Assembly: GCF_945859705.1 (NCBI RefSeq)
Contig: NC_079134.1
Span: 40,624,576 to 40,688,575 of the forward strand
Length of the DNA stretch: 64,000 nt
Source: Episyrphus balteatus
Lineage: Eukaryota > Arthropoda > Insecta > Diptera > Syrphidae
Reading direction: 5' to 3'
Positions 22,648 through 31,136 of this stretch are shown here, piece after piece. Position numbers and translations under genes: made by a program. Under the pieces are notes generated by a model, which made no database searches, was not told the origin of the DNA, and was given only the letters and a program-made list of their open reading frames with translations. Numbering within the stretch: position 1 is the stretch's first letter; each line of letters opens with the position of its first letter.

Positions 22648-23990
22648 ATCATTTACTTGCAATACTCACTCAGTACTGAATAACTAATCTTTGTTAATTC
22701 ATTTAACAACAAAAACTTTTAATTGAGTTTAACTTATAGAATAGAATGTGTGTTGGGTATACTGTAAGTCGATTATTAGCTGCAGTAAGCAATTTTGTTG
22801 TTATAGAAGGTACATACTTGTAACGCAACTCATTTTATCAAATGCGTTGGTTTGCAAGAAATGGCATCTTCTAGTCAACATTATTTCCAGTCCAGTATTA
22901 CCAATTTCTTACCTCCATTTATTGGAGATCATCTTCAACTTGATAACTCCAATGAAGTTCTTTTTATCTGTACTAGTAGACCTAACCAGTTTGGAGCAAA
23001 CTTTTCATACCTACACATAGCTTTTCTTTATTCTAAGACACGGCTTGAAATCAAAAAAACGTCGTCAAGCCTTAATGTTTTTAAGTGTTCCTAGCCTTGG
23101 GCTAAAAATTTCAATTTTTTTAGGACTTATTGGAACTTTGTCCTATTGTGGGAATTGGGTATTTCACGACGGGGAAATGAATGGAACCAATTTCTTTTTT
23201 TATTTTTATTATTTGGTGCTAAAAATTTAATTACAAAACAAAAAACACATGAGAAAACTAAAGAACGACCTGCCAAGCAAGATAAATTGCAGTTTTGATA
23301 AATTAGAAAATTTAATTTTTATTTTTCTTAAAGATGATGACAAATCTCCGCGTTCAACGCAGTCCATCTGAACGTAAGTTCTGAAAAACATAAGGCTATC
23401 GGATAGCTTTTTGTTGTTGTAAACCATTTTAAAACTTAGTACATAATGTTAAAATTTGCAAGAAATAAAGTCAAATTGTTTGGGCAAGTACTATGCAACA
23501 ATAAAAATAAAGTAATCTGCTCAAAAGAAACAATTTTCCGCTTTACAATATTTACAATTTTACATATTTTATTGTAGCTGCTTTGGCAATCTATCTGGAC
23601 AGCTTTGCATTCAAAAGAGATACCATAGATGATTGAACGCACCCAGTGTGAACGCCGTCCAAAACATGTGTTATTACAAAATGTTTGATAGCGCCATAAG
23701 TAAAATAAATTACATTTCAAGAAAAGAAAGAATTTCAAAACAAACCGAGAAGACGATGTGTTAAAACTTATCTACAAAAGTGAGCAAGGTTTCGCAAATT
23801 GTTTCAAATACATCAGTATTGTCAATTTAGATTCGTCAAAAAAATCTATCCCACAATTCGATCGACAGTTAGAGGATGCCTTCAGCGTCTATGTAAGATT
23901 TTCGGGAATGAAAATCAGTAAGTTCTATTCGATGAAATAATTTCATAAGAAAACTAATCTCTTCTCTGTCTATTATAGAATTGAAATCAA
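22648..23990. other. AT-rich stretch with unassigned short frames
   Basis: Frames at 22748-23230 and 23436-23940 have a somewhat coding-like composition, and one (23758-23940) ends near a CAGTAAG donor-like site. None gives a family match. They could be eroded exons upstream of the SMC1 fragment, but I cannot show it. Confidence 0.3.
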
Positions 23991-23992
23991 CT

Positions 23993-24147
23993 AAAGACTT
24001 GACTATACCGGAAGGGTATGCGGTAGAGGAACGGGTGATTGTATGAACAAAATTCTAAACTGGAACATCAATGTTAAGGCGTGGAACTTTTTTCATCTAA
24101 TTACCCGTACCACTACCGCATACCCGTCAGTTGTGGCCAAGCCTTAA
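23993..24147. mobile_element. Short inverted-repeat element (GGGTATGCGGTAG ends)
   Basis: TAAAGACTTGACTATACCGG and AAGGGTATGCGGTAGAGGAA on the left pair with the reverse of TACCACTACCGCATACCCGT and CAGTTGTGGCCAAGCCTTA on the right, across about 50 bases. The outer edges are TAA-like, so a TA or TAA target duplication is possible. A segment at 45670-45756 with TTAAAGGCTTGGCCA and AAAAGCCTTAA may be another copy. Confidence 0.5.
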
Positions 24148-24231
24148 ATCTCGTCGAGAACTTTGCAAATTTAAATATGATTCACATAAAAAAAAAAAAA
24201 AAAACAAAACAAAAACAATCTAAACTTGACA

Positions 24232-24666
24232 TTCTAGAGCGCATTTAAACGCCCAACCTGAAAGCCACGTTCGAAAAATGTATTCGATGGTGCAATCACG
24301 TTTCCAAAGCAATAGATAGCATTCATAAGTCTTTACCAAGAAATAAAGACGCACAGGCTTATCTAGGAACCTTATTTGGTTGGAATAAGTTATAATTATG
24401 TTGCACCAAGAAAACGTTTTCAGTCAATGAGTAATTTGAGTGGTGGTGAGAAAACTATTGCTGCTTTTTCTGTGTAAGTAAGTTCAGAAAGATAATTGTT
24501 AAAGTTTGGTTTTGAAACGTTTTTTCTTTTAAGTTTACAACCTGATCCATTTTTGTTGCATCTATAAACGAGATCACATCAGAATGAACCATCAAACTAT
24601 TGTCATTTCACTCAAAGAGAAGTTTTATGTGCATTCTGTTGCTTAATTTGGAATTTCACCAGCTGT
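24232..24666 (+). pseudogene. SMC1 (cohesin subunit) C-terminal fragment, broken, introns retained
   Basis: SMC1 forms the cohesin ring with SMC3; its C-terminal ATPase half carries the signature LSGGEK. Here, after an acceptor-like CATTCTAG at 24236, the frame reads LERI-stop-TPNLKA (compare MERIQAPNMKA in the family), then FEKCIRWCNHVSKAIDSIHK and SLPRNKDAQAYLGT. A frame change leads to YNYVAPRKRFQSMSNLSGGE, the signature motif. A GTAAG donor follows at about 24475, then a second exon-like stretch reading IRMNHQTIVISLKEKFYVH near 24570-24640. The coding sequence has stops, a frameshift and a missing coiled-coil end, so it is dead. Because intron positions persist, it came from genomic DNA and not from an mRNA copy. 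Confidence 0.75.
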
Positions 24667-24723
24667 AAGTTTTTTTTTTCGAATAAATAGTTATTGGGAT
24701 TTCTAATAGAGTTGGGCACTTTA

Positions 24724-25097
24724 GGGCTCAATTATAGCTATCAGTAAAATCCATCAGTAAAAATTCTGTTTTGCTATTTTTAATACTTTAAGATTCTAAT
24801 TTATGCAAAATATTGATGAAATAAATTAAAAACACATTTTCACTAACTTTTTGAAAAAGAAGCAAGGCATTTGGTGTTATATTTTAGTCACAAATACATA
24901 TTATAAATTTTACTGATGAAATTTTATTTTACTGAACAGTAAAATTTATAAAATGGATTTGTGAATAAAATTTAACACCAAATGCATTGCTTCTTTTTGA
25001 AAAAAATAGTTAAAATAAGGTCCAAACTTATTTCATCAATATTTTGTTCAAAATAGCCAATATATAATGGATTTTACTGATAGCTATAACAGAGCCC
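24724..25097. mobile_element. Harbinger-type palindromic MITE, 374 bp
   Basis: The left end GGGCTCAATTATAGCTATCA and the right end in reverse GGGCTCTGTTATAGCTATCA are inverted copies. The mirror continues inward (AGCAAGGCATTTGGTGTTA at about 24863 against TAACACCAAATGCATTGCT at about 24971). TTA flanks both ends (24721-24723, 25098-25100), the 3-bp duplication typical of PIF/Harbinger. No coding capacity. Confidence 0.7.
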
Positions 25098-25293
25098 TTA
25101 GTTCATTTGAGTAATCATCAAATTAGTTCAAAACACGCTACTTAACAAGTTCTGACCTAGCTCATTTTAGTTAAATTTGTTTTATCACTCTGTTTTTATA
25201 GAAAAAACAAAAATACTTTGTTCAAACTGTATGTTAAATTGATGCATGCTACATATAAAACAAAAATTAAGTTAAAAATAATAGATAAACATT

Positions 25294-25500
25294 TTATTTC
25301 TTATAAAAATTCTTAATTTCCTTTATATACTTGTCGAGCTTTCTGATTCCTGTTGGGAGTCTATGAGAAGGTCGTTTTGCTTTCATTAAATTGGAATCAT
25401 AGTAATCCAAGATGCTACTTGTTTTTTGTTGTTGCTCAGATATTAGAGCAGTGGTACTTGAAGAGAAAACGCTGAAACTGGCACAAGCGATTTTGTGCAC
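25294..25500 (-). CDS. Possible C-terminal exon of an unidentified protein
   Basis: The minus-strand frame ends SSILDYYDSNLMKAKRPSHR, LPTGIRKLDK and YIKEIKNFYKK before TAA, with AATAAA overlapping the stop. The Lys/Arg-rich, evenly composed end reads like real protein. The preceding open part may start at an acceptor near 25515 (reverse strand). No family was recognised. Equally it could be a remnant of another broken host gene like those nearby. Confidence 0.3.
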   Translation of the reverse strand: MHKIACASFSVFSSSTTALISEQQQKTSSILDYYDSNLMKAKRPSHRLPTGIRKLDKYIKEIKNFYKK

Positions 25501-26636
25501 TTTTTCATCTAAATCCTAAGGTAGAGCAGAGATCGAATTTCGATCCGCAAATTTTTACCTTCAAATAGGTACCAAGTGACTAAGAAGTTATTTGGAAGGA
25601 AAATTTTTCATTTTCTTGGTACAGTCCTTAAGTCCTTACCTCTCGATTAGCCATGAAAAAAAAAATATTAAAAATTAAAAAATGCACGCAAAGTTCTGTG
25701 CTATAAATTTTCTAAAAGCTGGTTGTTTATCCTTTATTTTGGTTTTTGACTCAAGTTGTTTCATTAAGAAGTTTTCGAGAAATTAAGTTTAATAGATGAA
25801 ATTTAGAAAAAAAAAAATTGTTTTCTTTTTTGAACTAATTCTGTATAAAATTTTGCAATATTATGAACCTTTTTTTATTATTATTTAATGACCTGGTAGT
25901 TTAAAGTCAAATTCTAAAGAATTCATTCTAACAAATATCAAAGTTCCTAAGAAATTGAAAAAAAAAACTGAAACATAATTTTTTCACGGAAACCCTGTTC
26001 CTTTTTTTTTATTTACAATATTATATTTTTTATTTGCATTTTTTTTTTTAAATTTTTAACTGAATGTTAAAAGTTATCCCTGGAGAAATTTTCTCAGTAA
26101 TATAATACATTCAATGGAATAATATAAAAATCTATTAGTAAGGGTCGTTTTTGAGGTAAATTGCTTAACCCCGACTGCGTTTTGTGTCCAATTTAGCCCA
26201 GTCGTAATAAAGAATACAGTCTAAAACATATAAGTAGGTACTTCTATTACTATTACTACATAAAAGTAGGCGGGGGCTCGTGCCAAATTCCAATTTTTAA
26301 AAATTTTTTTGATACCTACATAGTTAGTACCTATTTGGTTGAAAACTAAAATTGATGTCAGCTGGAGCTGCTGTGGGGCTTTAAGGAGAGAAAATATTTC
26401 AAAGTAGATAGAAATAAAAAAATCAGTTAAACTCGTATCATTTTGGAATAAGCTGGCTAGGCTGAAAGTATTTCACATCTTATTAAATATTCACATCTCT
26501 TACTAAACTGTACCATATATTGAAATGTATATTCAGGCAAGCGAGTGCCTTATTTTTTATTATTTTGTTAAAAAGTGCAAATAAAATATACAAACACATG
26601 ATTCCATTGAAAAACTATATTTTATTTATTTCAGGT
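25501..26636. other. AT-rich stretch without a recognisable gene
   Basis: Poly-T and poly-A tracts; no motif-bearing frame, no paired ends. Confidence 0.45.
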
Positions 26637-26790
26637 GAGTTCTTATCGATGGAACAAAACGTGTCGATGGAGAAACAAATTTCACCCAAGGCGCAATGAT
26701 AATAATCCTGCCGAAGCTCAAATACGCAATTTCATAGGCAGCAACGAACGAATCTCGGTGCCAGCTTATAAAACCTAATTTAAATGGACT
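26637..26790 (+). pseudogene. Exon-like remnant upstream of the TCERG1 fragment
   Basis: A strong acceptor (TTTTATTTATTTCAG ending at 26635) is followed by sequence whose frames read RRNDNNPAEAQIRNFIGSNE and RISVPAYKT before TAA, or DGTKRVDGETNFTQGAMIII. The composition is coding-like, but I recognise no family. It may belong to the same lost gene as the exon at 27144. Confidence 0.3.
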
Positions 26791-27143
26791 TAATATTAAT
26801 GCCAGGATAATATTAAACTCCTACAAATCATTTTTTAGAAGGACACTGCACCGTTTCTCACAAATGATGGATAAAAATGTGGAAAGAAAGCCAAAGTAAA
26901 CAAAAACTAAGTTGGCAATCTTGTTCCTACAGAAAAAATCAATTAAAACTTGTCTGCATCCCTGACACAGTAGTATCTACTTGCTGCTCAGTTAAAAGTA
27001 CAATATGTTCGCATCTAAAAAGTACAAGAAATAGATGTTTTTAAAAGTACTATGGGTGAGGCTATCCATGTGTTACGTACTGCAAGTATGTATGATGAGG
27101 AGTTTTATTTCAATTTTCTAATATCTTTTTCACTCATTTATAG

Positions 27144-27470
27144 GTGCGCCCTCCATTGCAACAACAGCAGCAACAACATCAGCAACAACTTCTGTCACAT
27201 CAGCAACATGCACCGCAGCAACTGCACCATCAGCAACCTTCTCAAATGATTCCTCCACAAAAACATTCCCAACCACCTCCACAGCATCAGCAGAATCCTC
27301 TATACCACCAGGGAATGCATCCGCAAAACTTCAATCTACCGACATTTGGTATACCGCCCCCGGGCTGCGGTGGGTATCAACCTGCATGGGATGAGCACAA
27401 TCTCCATGTGGAATGCAATGGAAAGAGATGAAGTCCAAAAACTGATGGAAGATGCTCATCTTAATGGAAA
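27144..27470 (+). pseudogene. TCERG1-like fragment, Gln/Pro-rich and truncated WW region
   Basis: After acceptor TTTTTCACTCATTTATAG the frame encodes a Gln/His/Pro-rich tract (QQQQQQHQQQ, then PQHQQNPLYHQGMHPQNFNL) and IPPPGCGGYQPAWDEH. PAWDEH matches the start of a WW domain (W-x-E-H-x-x-P-D-G). The rest of the WW domain is missing. The reading then shifts to DEVQKLMEDAHLNGK, which suits the start of an FF domain in TCERG1/CA150, a regulator of transcription elongation and splicing. A GTAAGT donor follows. It is dead: frameshift near 27395 and a large internal deletion. Confidence 0.6.
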
Positions 27471-27544
27471 GTAAGTTAACTCGCATGAATAAAGAAACAA
27501 AATTGATACACTAACAAATGCCTTTGTGTTTCTATTGTCAAAAG

Positions 27545-27698
27545 ATCATTATTTAGTGAATTAAGTCAACGTTATGGACGCCAAGATCACAACAAAGCCA
27601 TCGAAGAAGTACGTGAACGTGAAAGTTTTTTTCAAAGAGTAAATATTGTCGATTTTCTTCTCAAGAAAGAAGAGGATAAAATTCAGAAAAAGAAAAAG
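27545..27698 (+). pseudogene. TCERG1-like fragment, FF-domain exon
   Basis: Spliced to the exon ending at 27470, the join reads NGK-SLFSELSQRYGRQDHN, then KAIEEVRERESFF, FLLKKEEDKIQKKKK. TCERG1 FF domains have the pattern F-x-E-F/L, then FKAIEKxxxRExLF and a Lys/Glu-rich tail, so the fit is good. The splice phase is preserved. A GTATGT donor follows at 27699. Important positions near the end (RVNIVDFLL where NEFV/NEYI is usual) have changed. No following TCERG1 exon is seen before the importin fragment. Confidence 0.6.
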
Positions 27699-28029
27699 GT
27701 ATGTGCAAAGTTTCTGGTGTCTATTATTGAGGCAAATTACCATAATGTTTTTTTTTTTTGAAAATTTTATATAATAATAAAAAAATTAATGAAAATATTA
27801 TAACAATCTTAAGATTTACAACTTTAAATCAAAATATCCACAAAATAAAATTCCAAAAATATTTTTTTTATCTCAAAAACAAAATTGTATAGATTGTAAT
27901 TTGTTTATATATTTTCATGGATTTTTATTTTAATGATGCTGATATCTTCTCATACTTCTATTACTTCCACATACTATAACTACTACTATACTACTACCGC
28001 TGGGTTATGCTTGCTATCGGCAACCAGCA

Positions 28030-28835
28030 GCCTCATACTACCACCATCTTGTTGGGATGCGTCTGCGATCTCTTGTGCTAATCTATATGCCATTGTTTAT
28101 TGGTGCTTTGATTCATCATGAAGTCGAAAAGAAGTATAAATGGATTCAAGAGTTTTTGCAATTTGTCTACAGCAATTGCTGTTCGGTTGATCCAAGGCAA
28201 AGTGAATTGAGATCATCGATCTTTGCTACATTAACCATTGTAGCACCAGAAGAATTTGTCGCACACAGGAGATCTATTAGTGAAATGTTGGCTGCTGCTT
28301 TAACTGATTACGAAACCAGTGGAAATATGGCTACTCAAGTGACATATAAAATTTGTACAACTATGACCTATTTGGTGCCATTCATTTTTATACACAAGAC
28401 TGTTGAATTGACGGACCAGAAGTCGATTGCTATGATTATTAAGTTTCTTCAAGCTTTTGTCGTCGAGGACTCTCTGATAAGGTAAGACAATTTGGACCGT
28501 ATACCTCTATTTTTTCCCAAAAATTTTAAATATCATTTTTTTTTCTATTCAAGGTTATTCAAACTTTTGGAGTATCCCCAACTACACTCAACAAACATTC
28601 GTTTGTTGTTGGACTTTCACTTGGAAGCTTCGAAAAACACTCAGTTGGATAGTTCGGTGCGTGTAAACACTGGCATCTATTGGCTGGTTGGTGCGCTTGA
28701 AGAAGAAGGTAATTGTCAGGCAAGAGCTCGTTGAACTCATCATTCAGGTTGTCTTGAACCCAATTGAGGCATTACCCTCCAGTGGTGGAGATGAAAAACA
28801 TGGCGCTGACACACCACCGTTGCTGGAAAGAAAAA
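28030..28835 (+). pseudogene. Importin-4-like (karyopherin beta) fragment, broken, intron retained
   Basis: Importin-4 is a HEAT-repeat nuclear import receptor for histones and ribosomal proteins. The long frame (to 28481) reads IGALIHHEVEKKYKWIQEFL, then SELRSSIFATLTIVAPEEFV and MATQVTYKICTTMTYLVPFI, which match HEAT repeats of the N-terminal half. A GTAAGA/TTCAAG intron of 72 bp is followed by LLLDFHLEASKNTQLDSSVR. A small deletion then breaks the frame near 28675, where a VSYIGWLVRLKKK-type sequence has become YWLVGALEEE. The other frame resumes with KKKVIVRQELVELIIQVV at about 28705. Further eroded similarity (WLAAATEACNAEF) reaches about 28920. The N-terminal Ran-binding region and the C-terminal half are absent. 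Confidence 0.7.
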
Positions 28836-28959
28836 TAACATACATATTTTGATTCTTCCGTGGTTGGCTGCAGCCACTGAAGCATGCAATGCTGAATTTA
28901 AAAGTCAAGAGTTTGCTTCGGCAACAAGTGCTTCATATTGTTGTAATATACCTAGAGTG

Positions 28960-29360
28960 CTTAAATGAACATTAAAATAAATTATATAAATTCAAAATAA
29001 TTTCTCTTTTTTTCATTTTATTTTTTTAGCCCTATTATGCTTCCAATAAGAATTCTGTGGTAGGCTTATAGGATCGAATACCACTTTCGGCTACTGATGA
29101 GAAACCTTACAGTAGTCTTACAGTGTACTTCTCGCACATTTATAGGATCGAATACCACATTCGGCTACTGATGAAAAACTTTACAGGAGTATTTCATCGT
29201 ACTTCTTATAGGTTTAATAGGAGTAAAAAAAGGGGGCCTTTTTGATGATAAACAGGGTTATATGAGTCTTTTAGGTGTGAAATTAGTGATGACAAAAAGC
29301 TTCTCACCATCGTTATAACATCGAAATTGTTAGTTGGGTTAGCTCCCAATTTTCCACTCA
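28960..29360. repeat. Repeat fragment with a 74-bp tandem duplication
   Basis: TATAGGATCGAATACCAC, followed by TTCGGCTACTGATGA, occurs at 29068 and again at 29142, period 74. The segment ends in TGTTAGTTGGGTTAGCTCCC near 29330, the inverse of the CCCAACTAACA end seen at 18246 and 29917. It is probably part of that interspersed family. Confidence 0.5.
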
Positions 29361-29369
29361 TCTTTAATA

Positions 29370-29470
29370 TTCGAGCATGGTTTACTGGTAGGTGCTTGCT
29401 TGGTATGCAGAGGTACGTGGGATCGATTCCTGGACGGGTCATGTGATGAAAATAAAAAAAATGTGTTCTT
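29370..29470 (+). mobile_element. tRNA-derived SINE-like segment
   Basis: GTGGGATCGATTCCTGG at about 29417-29433 matches the RNA polymerase III B box (GGTTCGANTCC). About 40 bp upstream GGTTTACTGGTAGGTG is A-box-like. An A-rich tail with AAAATAAAAAAAA follows at about 29450. The cloverleaf arms of a functional tRNA do not pair convincingly, so this is more likely the head of a SINE than a tRNA gene. Confidence 0.4.
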
Positions 29471-29916
29471 TTTCAATTAAAATAATATTCTCATCATTTC
29501 AGAACAACAGAAAAAGCAGTGGAATTTCCAAAAAAGGAAAAGAAACAAAATAGAAAAAATTAAAATAAATAAAATAATACGTAGAAAAGGCAAAACAGAA
29601 AAAATCAAAAGAAAATAAAAAAATGAAATAAAATTCAATAAATTCTTTTCTTTTGTGCATAAATTCAACATCTTCTTCAACACCTTCAACAACTTCTATA
29701 AGACCTTATTATAACATCCTACGCAAGTAATCCGGTTTGTGCGTTAGTTAAACCCTCTGCAGGAAGACCTCCGTAAGGCCATTTTAAGCTGTTTGTCACG
29801 CTATTAGCTTGTGGATTACCTGTGAAGGAAAGTCCTATGCAATTTCGGTAAAATGCGTCAAAATGATTTGCATAAGACATGTCCTTCTTGTTATGAAAGC
29901 CAAAAAATAGCTTGCA
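29471..29916. other. A-rich then repeat-derived sequence
   Basis: 29500-29640 is Lys/Asn-codon-like A-rich DNA. 29700-29910 shares phrases with 17940-18200 (for example TACGCAAGT and CCTCCGTAAGGCC against CTCCTTAAGGCT). Confidence 0.35.
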
Positions 29917-30005
29917 TCCCAACTAACAAATTTGCTTCTATAAAGCTTTACAGGTGGTAATGTAGCTCCTGTAAAGCTTTATAGAAGGGATATTGCTTGT
30001 TGGGA
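29917..30005. mobile_element. Small palindrome, CCCAACTAACA family
   Basis: TCCCAACTAACAAATTTGCT, then TCTATAAAGCTTTACAGG, is mirrored by CCTGTAAAGCTTTATAGA, then AGGGATATTGCTTGTTGGGA, around a 14-bp centre. It can form one hairpin of about 89 bases. Same ends as at 18246 and, inverted, at about 29330. Confidence 0.55.
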
Positions 30006-30357
30006 TTGACCCTTATGAAAGCTAAATTGTTACTTGGGTGGACAAAAAAAAAAACGCATCAGGGCTTAACCTGAAATCTTGGCAGCACTGTATATTGAAT
30101 GTTCCGAAAACAGCAGATTCAACAAAAATTTAAAGTTGTCATATTTTTAACTTTCAGGTTTTTTCTTATATTTTTCATGTATGTTTCACAAAGAGATACA
30201 AAAATGTATGCCAGCAAAACTAGTTAAATACATTTGGTCATTACAAACGTCAGTTTTCACGTTTGTAAATAAATTCTAAACAAGTTATGAAAAAATTAGT
30301 TTGGTAGCACAGATTTAAATTTGTTTGAAAAAGTTAAGCCCAGAGAAATTTCCGGGC
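30006..30357. other. Spacer without a recognisable gene
   Basis: AT-rich; nothing recognised. Confidence 0.4.
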
Positions 30358-30735
30358 TAAAGCCTAGTACGTTGCTGATGCGAAACGAAAAATTTTCAAG
30401 TCTCCAAAGTCGACAACGAAAATGCTAACGAAAAAATATCATATCAAAAAAAAAATTCAAAATTAATTCAAAATCAAGAAGAAATCAACAGAAAATAATT
30501 TTTAAAGAAAGAAATAAATGAATTAAATGTGAAAAAACCGTCAACACTGATACTCTTGGAGTCAAGAAAAATGCACAGGACAATAAAAAGTAAGTGACAA
30601 ATGAGTGAAAACTCTCCAATTTTTTGCTAGAGCTGCGTACTACGAAAAGCAAAACGAAATTTTTCGTTCAAGATTTCGTTAATGAAATTTTGTATGCAAA
30701 ATTTCGTTTCGCATCAGCAGCGTACCAGGCTTAAA
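30358..30735. mobile_element. MITE with AAGCCTAGTACG…GATGCGAAACG inverted ends
   Basis: TAAAGCCTAGTACGTTGCTG, then ATGCGAAACGAAA, at the left pairs with the reverse of the right end (TTTAAGCCTGGTACGCTGCT, then GATGCGAAACGAAA). Arms are about 35 bp with few mismatches. A partial relative lies at 21457-21760. The flanks are T/A-rich (TAAA and TTTA), so a TA or TTTAA-like duplication cannot be pinned down. Confidence 0.65.
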
Positions 30736-31027
30736 CAACAAAGCCAAAGGGGCTAAATTGTTGTTGCATTTTACATGTAAATTGCTTAGCCTCAACTGCG
30801 TTTTTTTCTCCAGTAAGGACCGGTTGTAATAAAAAACACACATAAGGGGTATTCACGATCCGATGCAACTGGTCTTGTATCATTGCAAAAGTGCAAAAGT
30901 GTAAAATCTTACAACACTACAACAACAAAGTATACGGATTAAAATTTTACAACAGTCTTGCACTTTTGCTATACCCTAGACCTATTGCAAAATAAAAATA
31001 CAATAGAGTAAAATTATTTTTGACGAA

Positions 31028-31134
31028 ATGGTAACGGAATTACGAATAACAGAGTTACGCGCGACAGAGTTACGGCCGTCAAAGTTACTTGAAACCGAAG
31101 TTACGAAAAACTAGAGTTACGAATTCTAAAGTTA
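31028..31134 (+). repeat. Short minisatellite of CAGAGTTACG-type units
   Basis: About six imperfect units of roughly 17-18 bp, each with GTTACG or ATTACGA (ACAGAGTTACGCGCG, ACAGAGTTACGGCCG, CGAAGTTACGAAAAA, TAGAGTTACGAATTC). It abuts the left terminus of the element at 31137. Confidence 0.7.
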
Positions 31135-31136
31135 GG

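Noticed and set aside
22748..23230. Overlapping plus-strand frames as SMC1 upstream exons
   Set aside because: No residue pattern matches SMC proteins and the frames lack consistent splice sites.
29417..29433. tRNA gene at the B-box-like sequence
   Set aside because: Acceptor, D and anticodon arms do not pair, so a SINE head is more likely.
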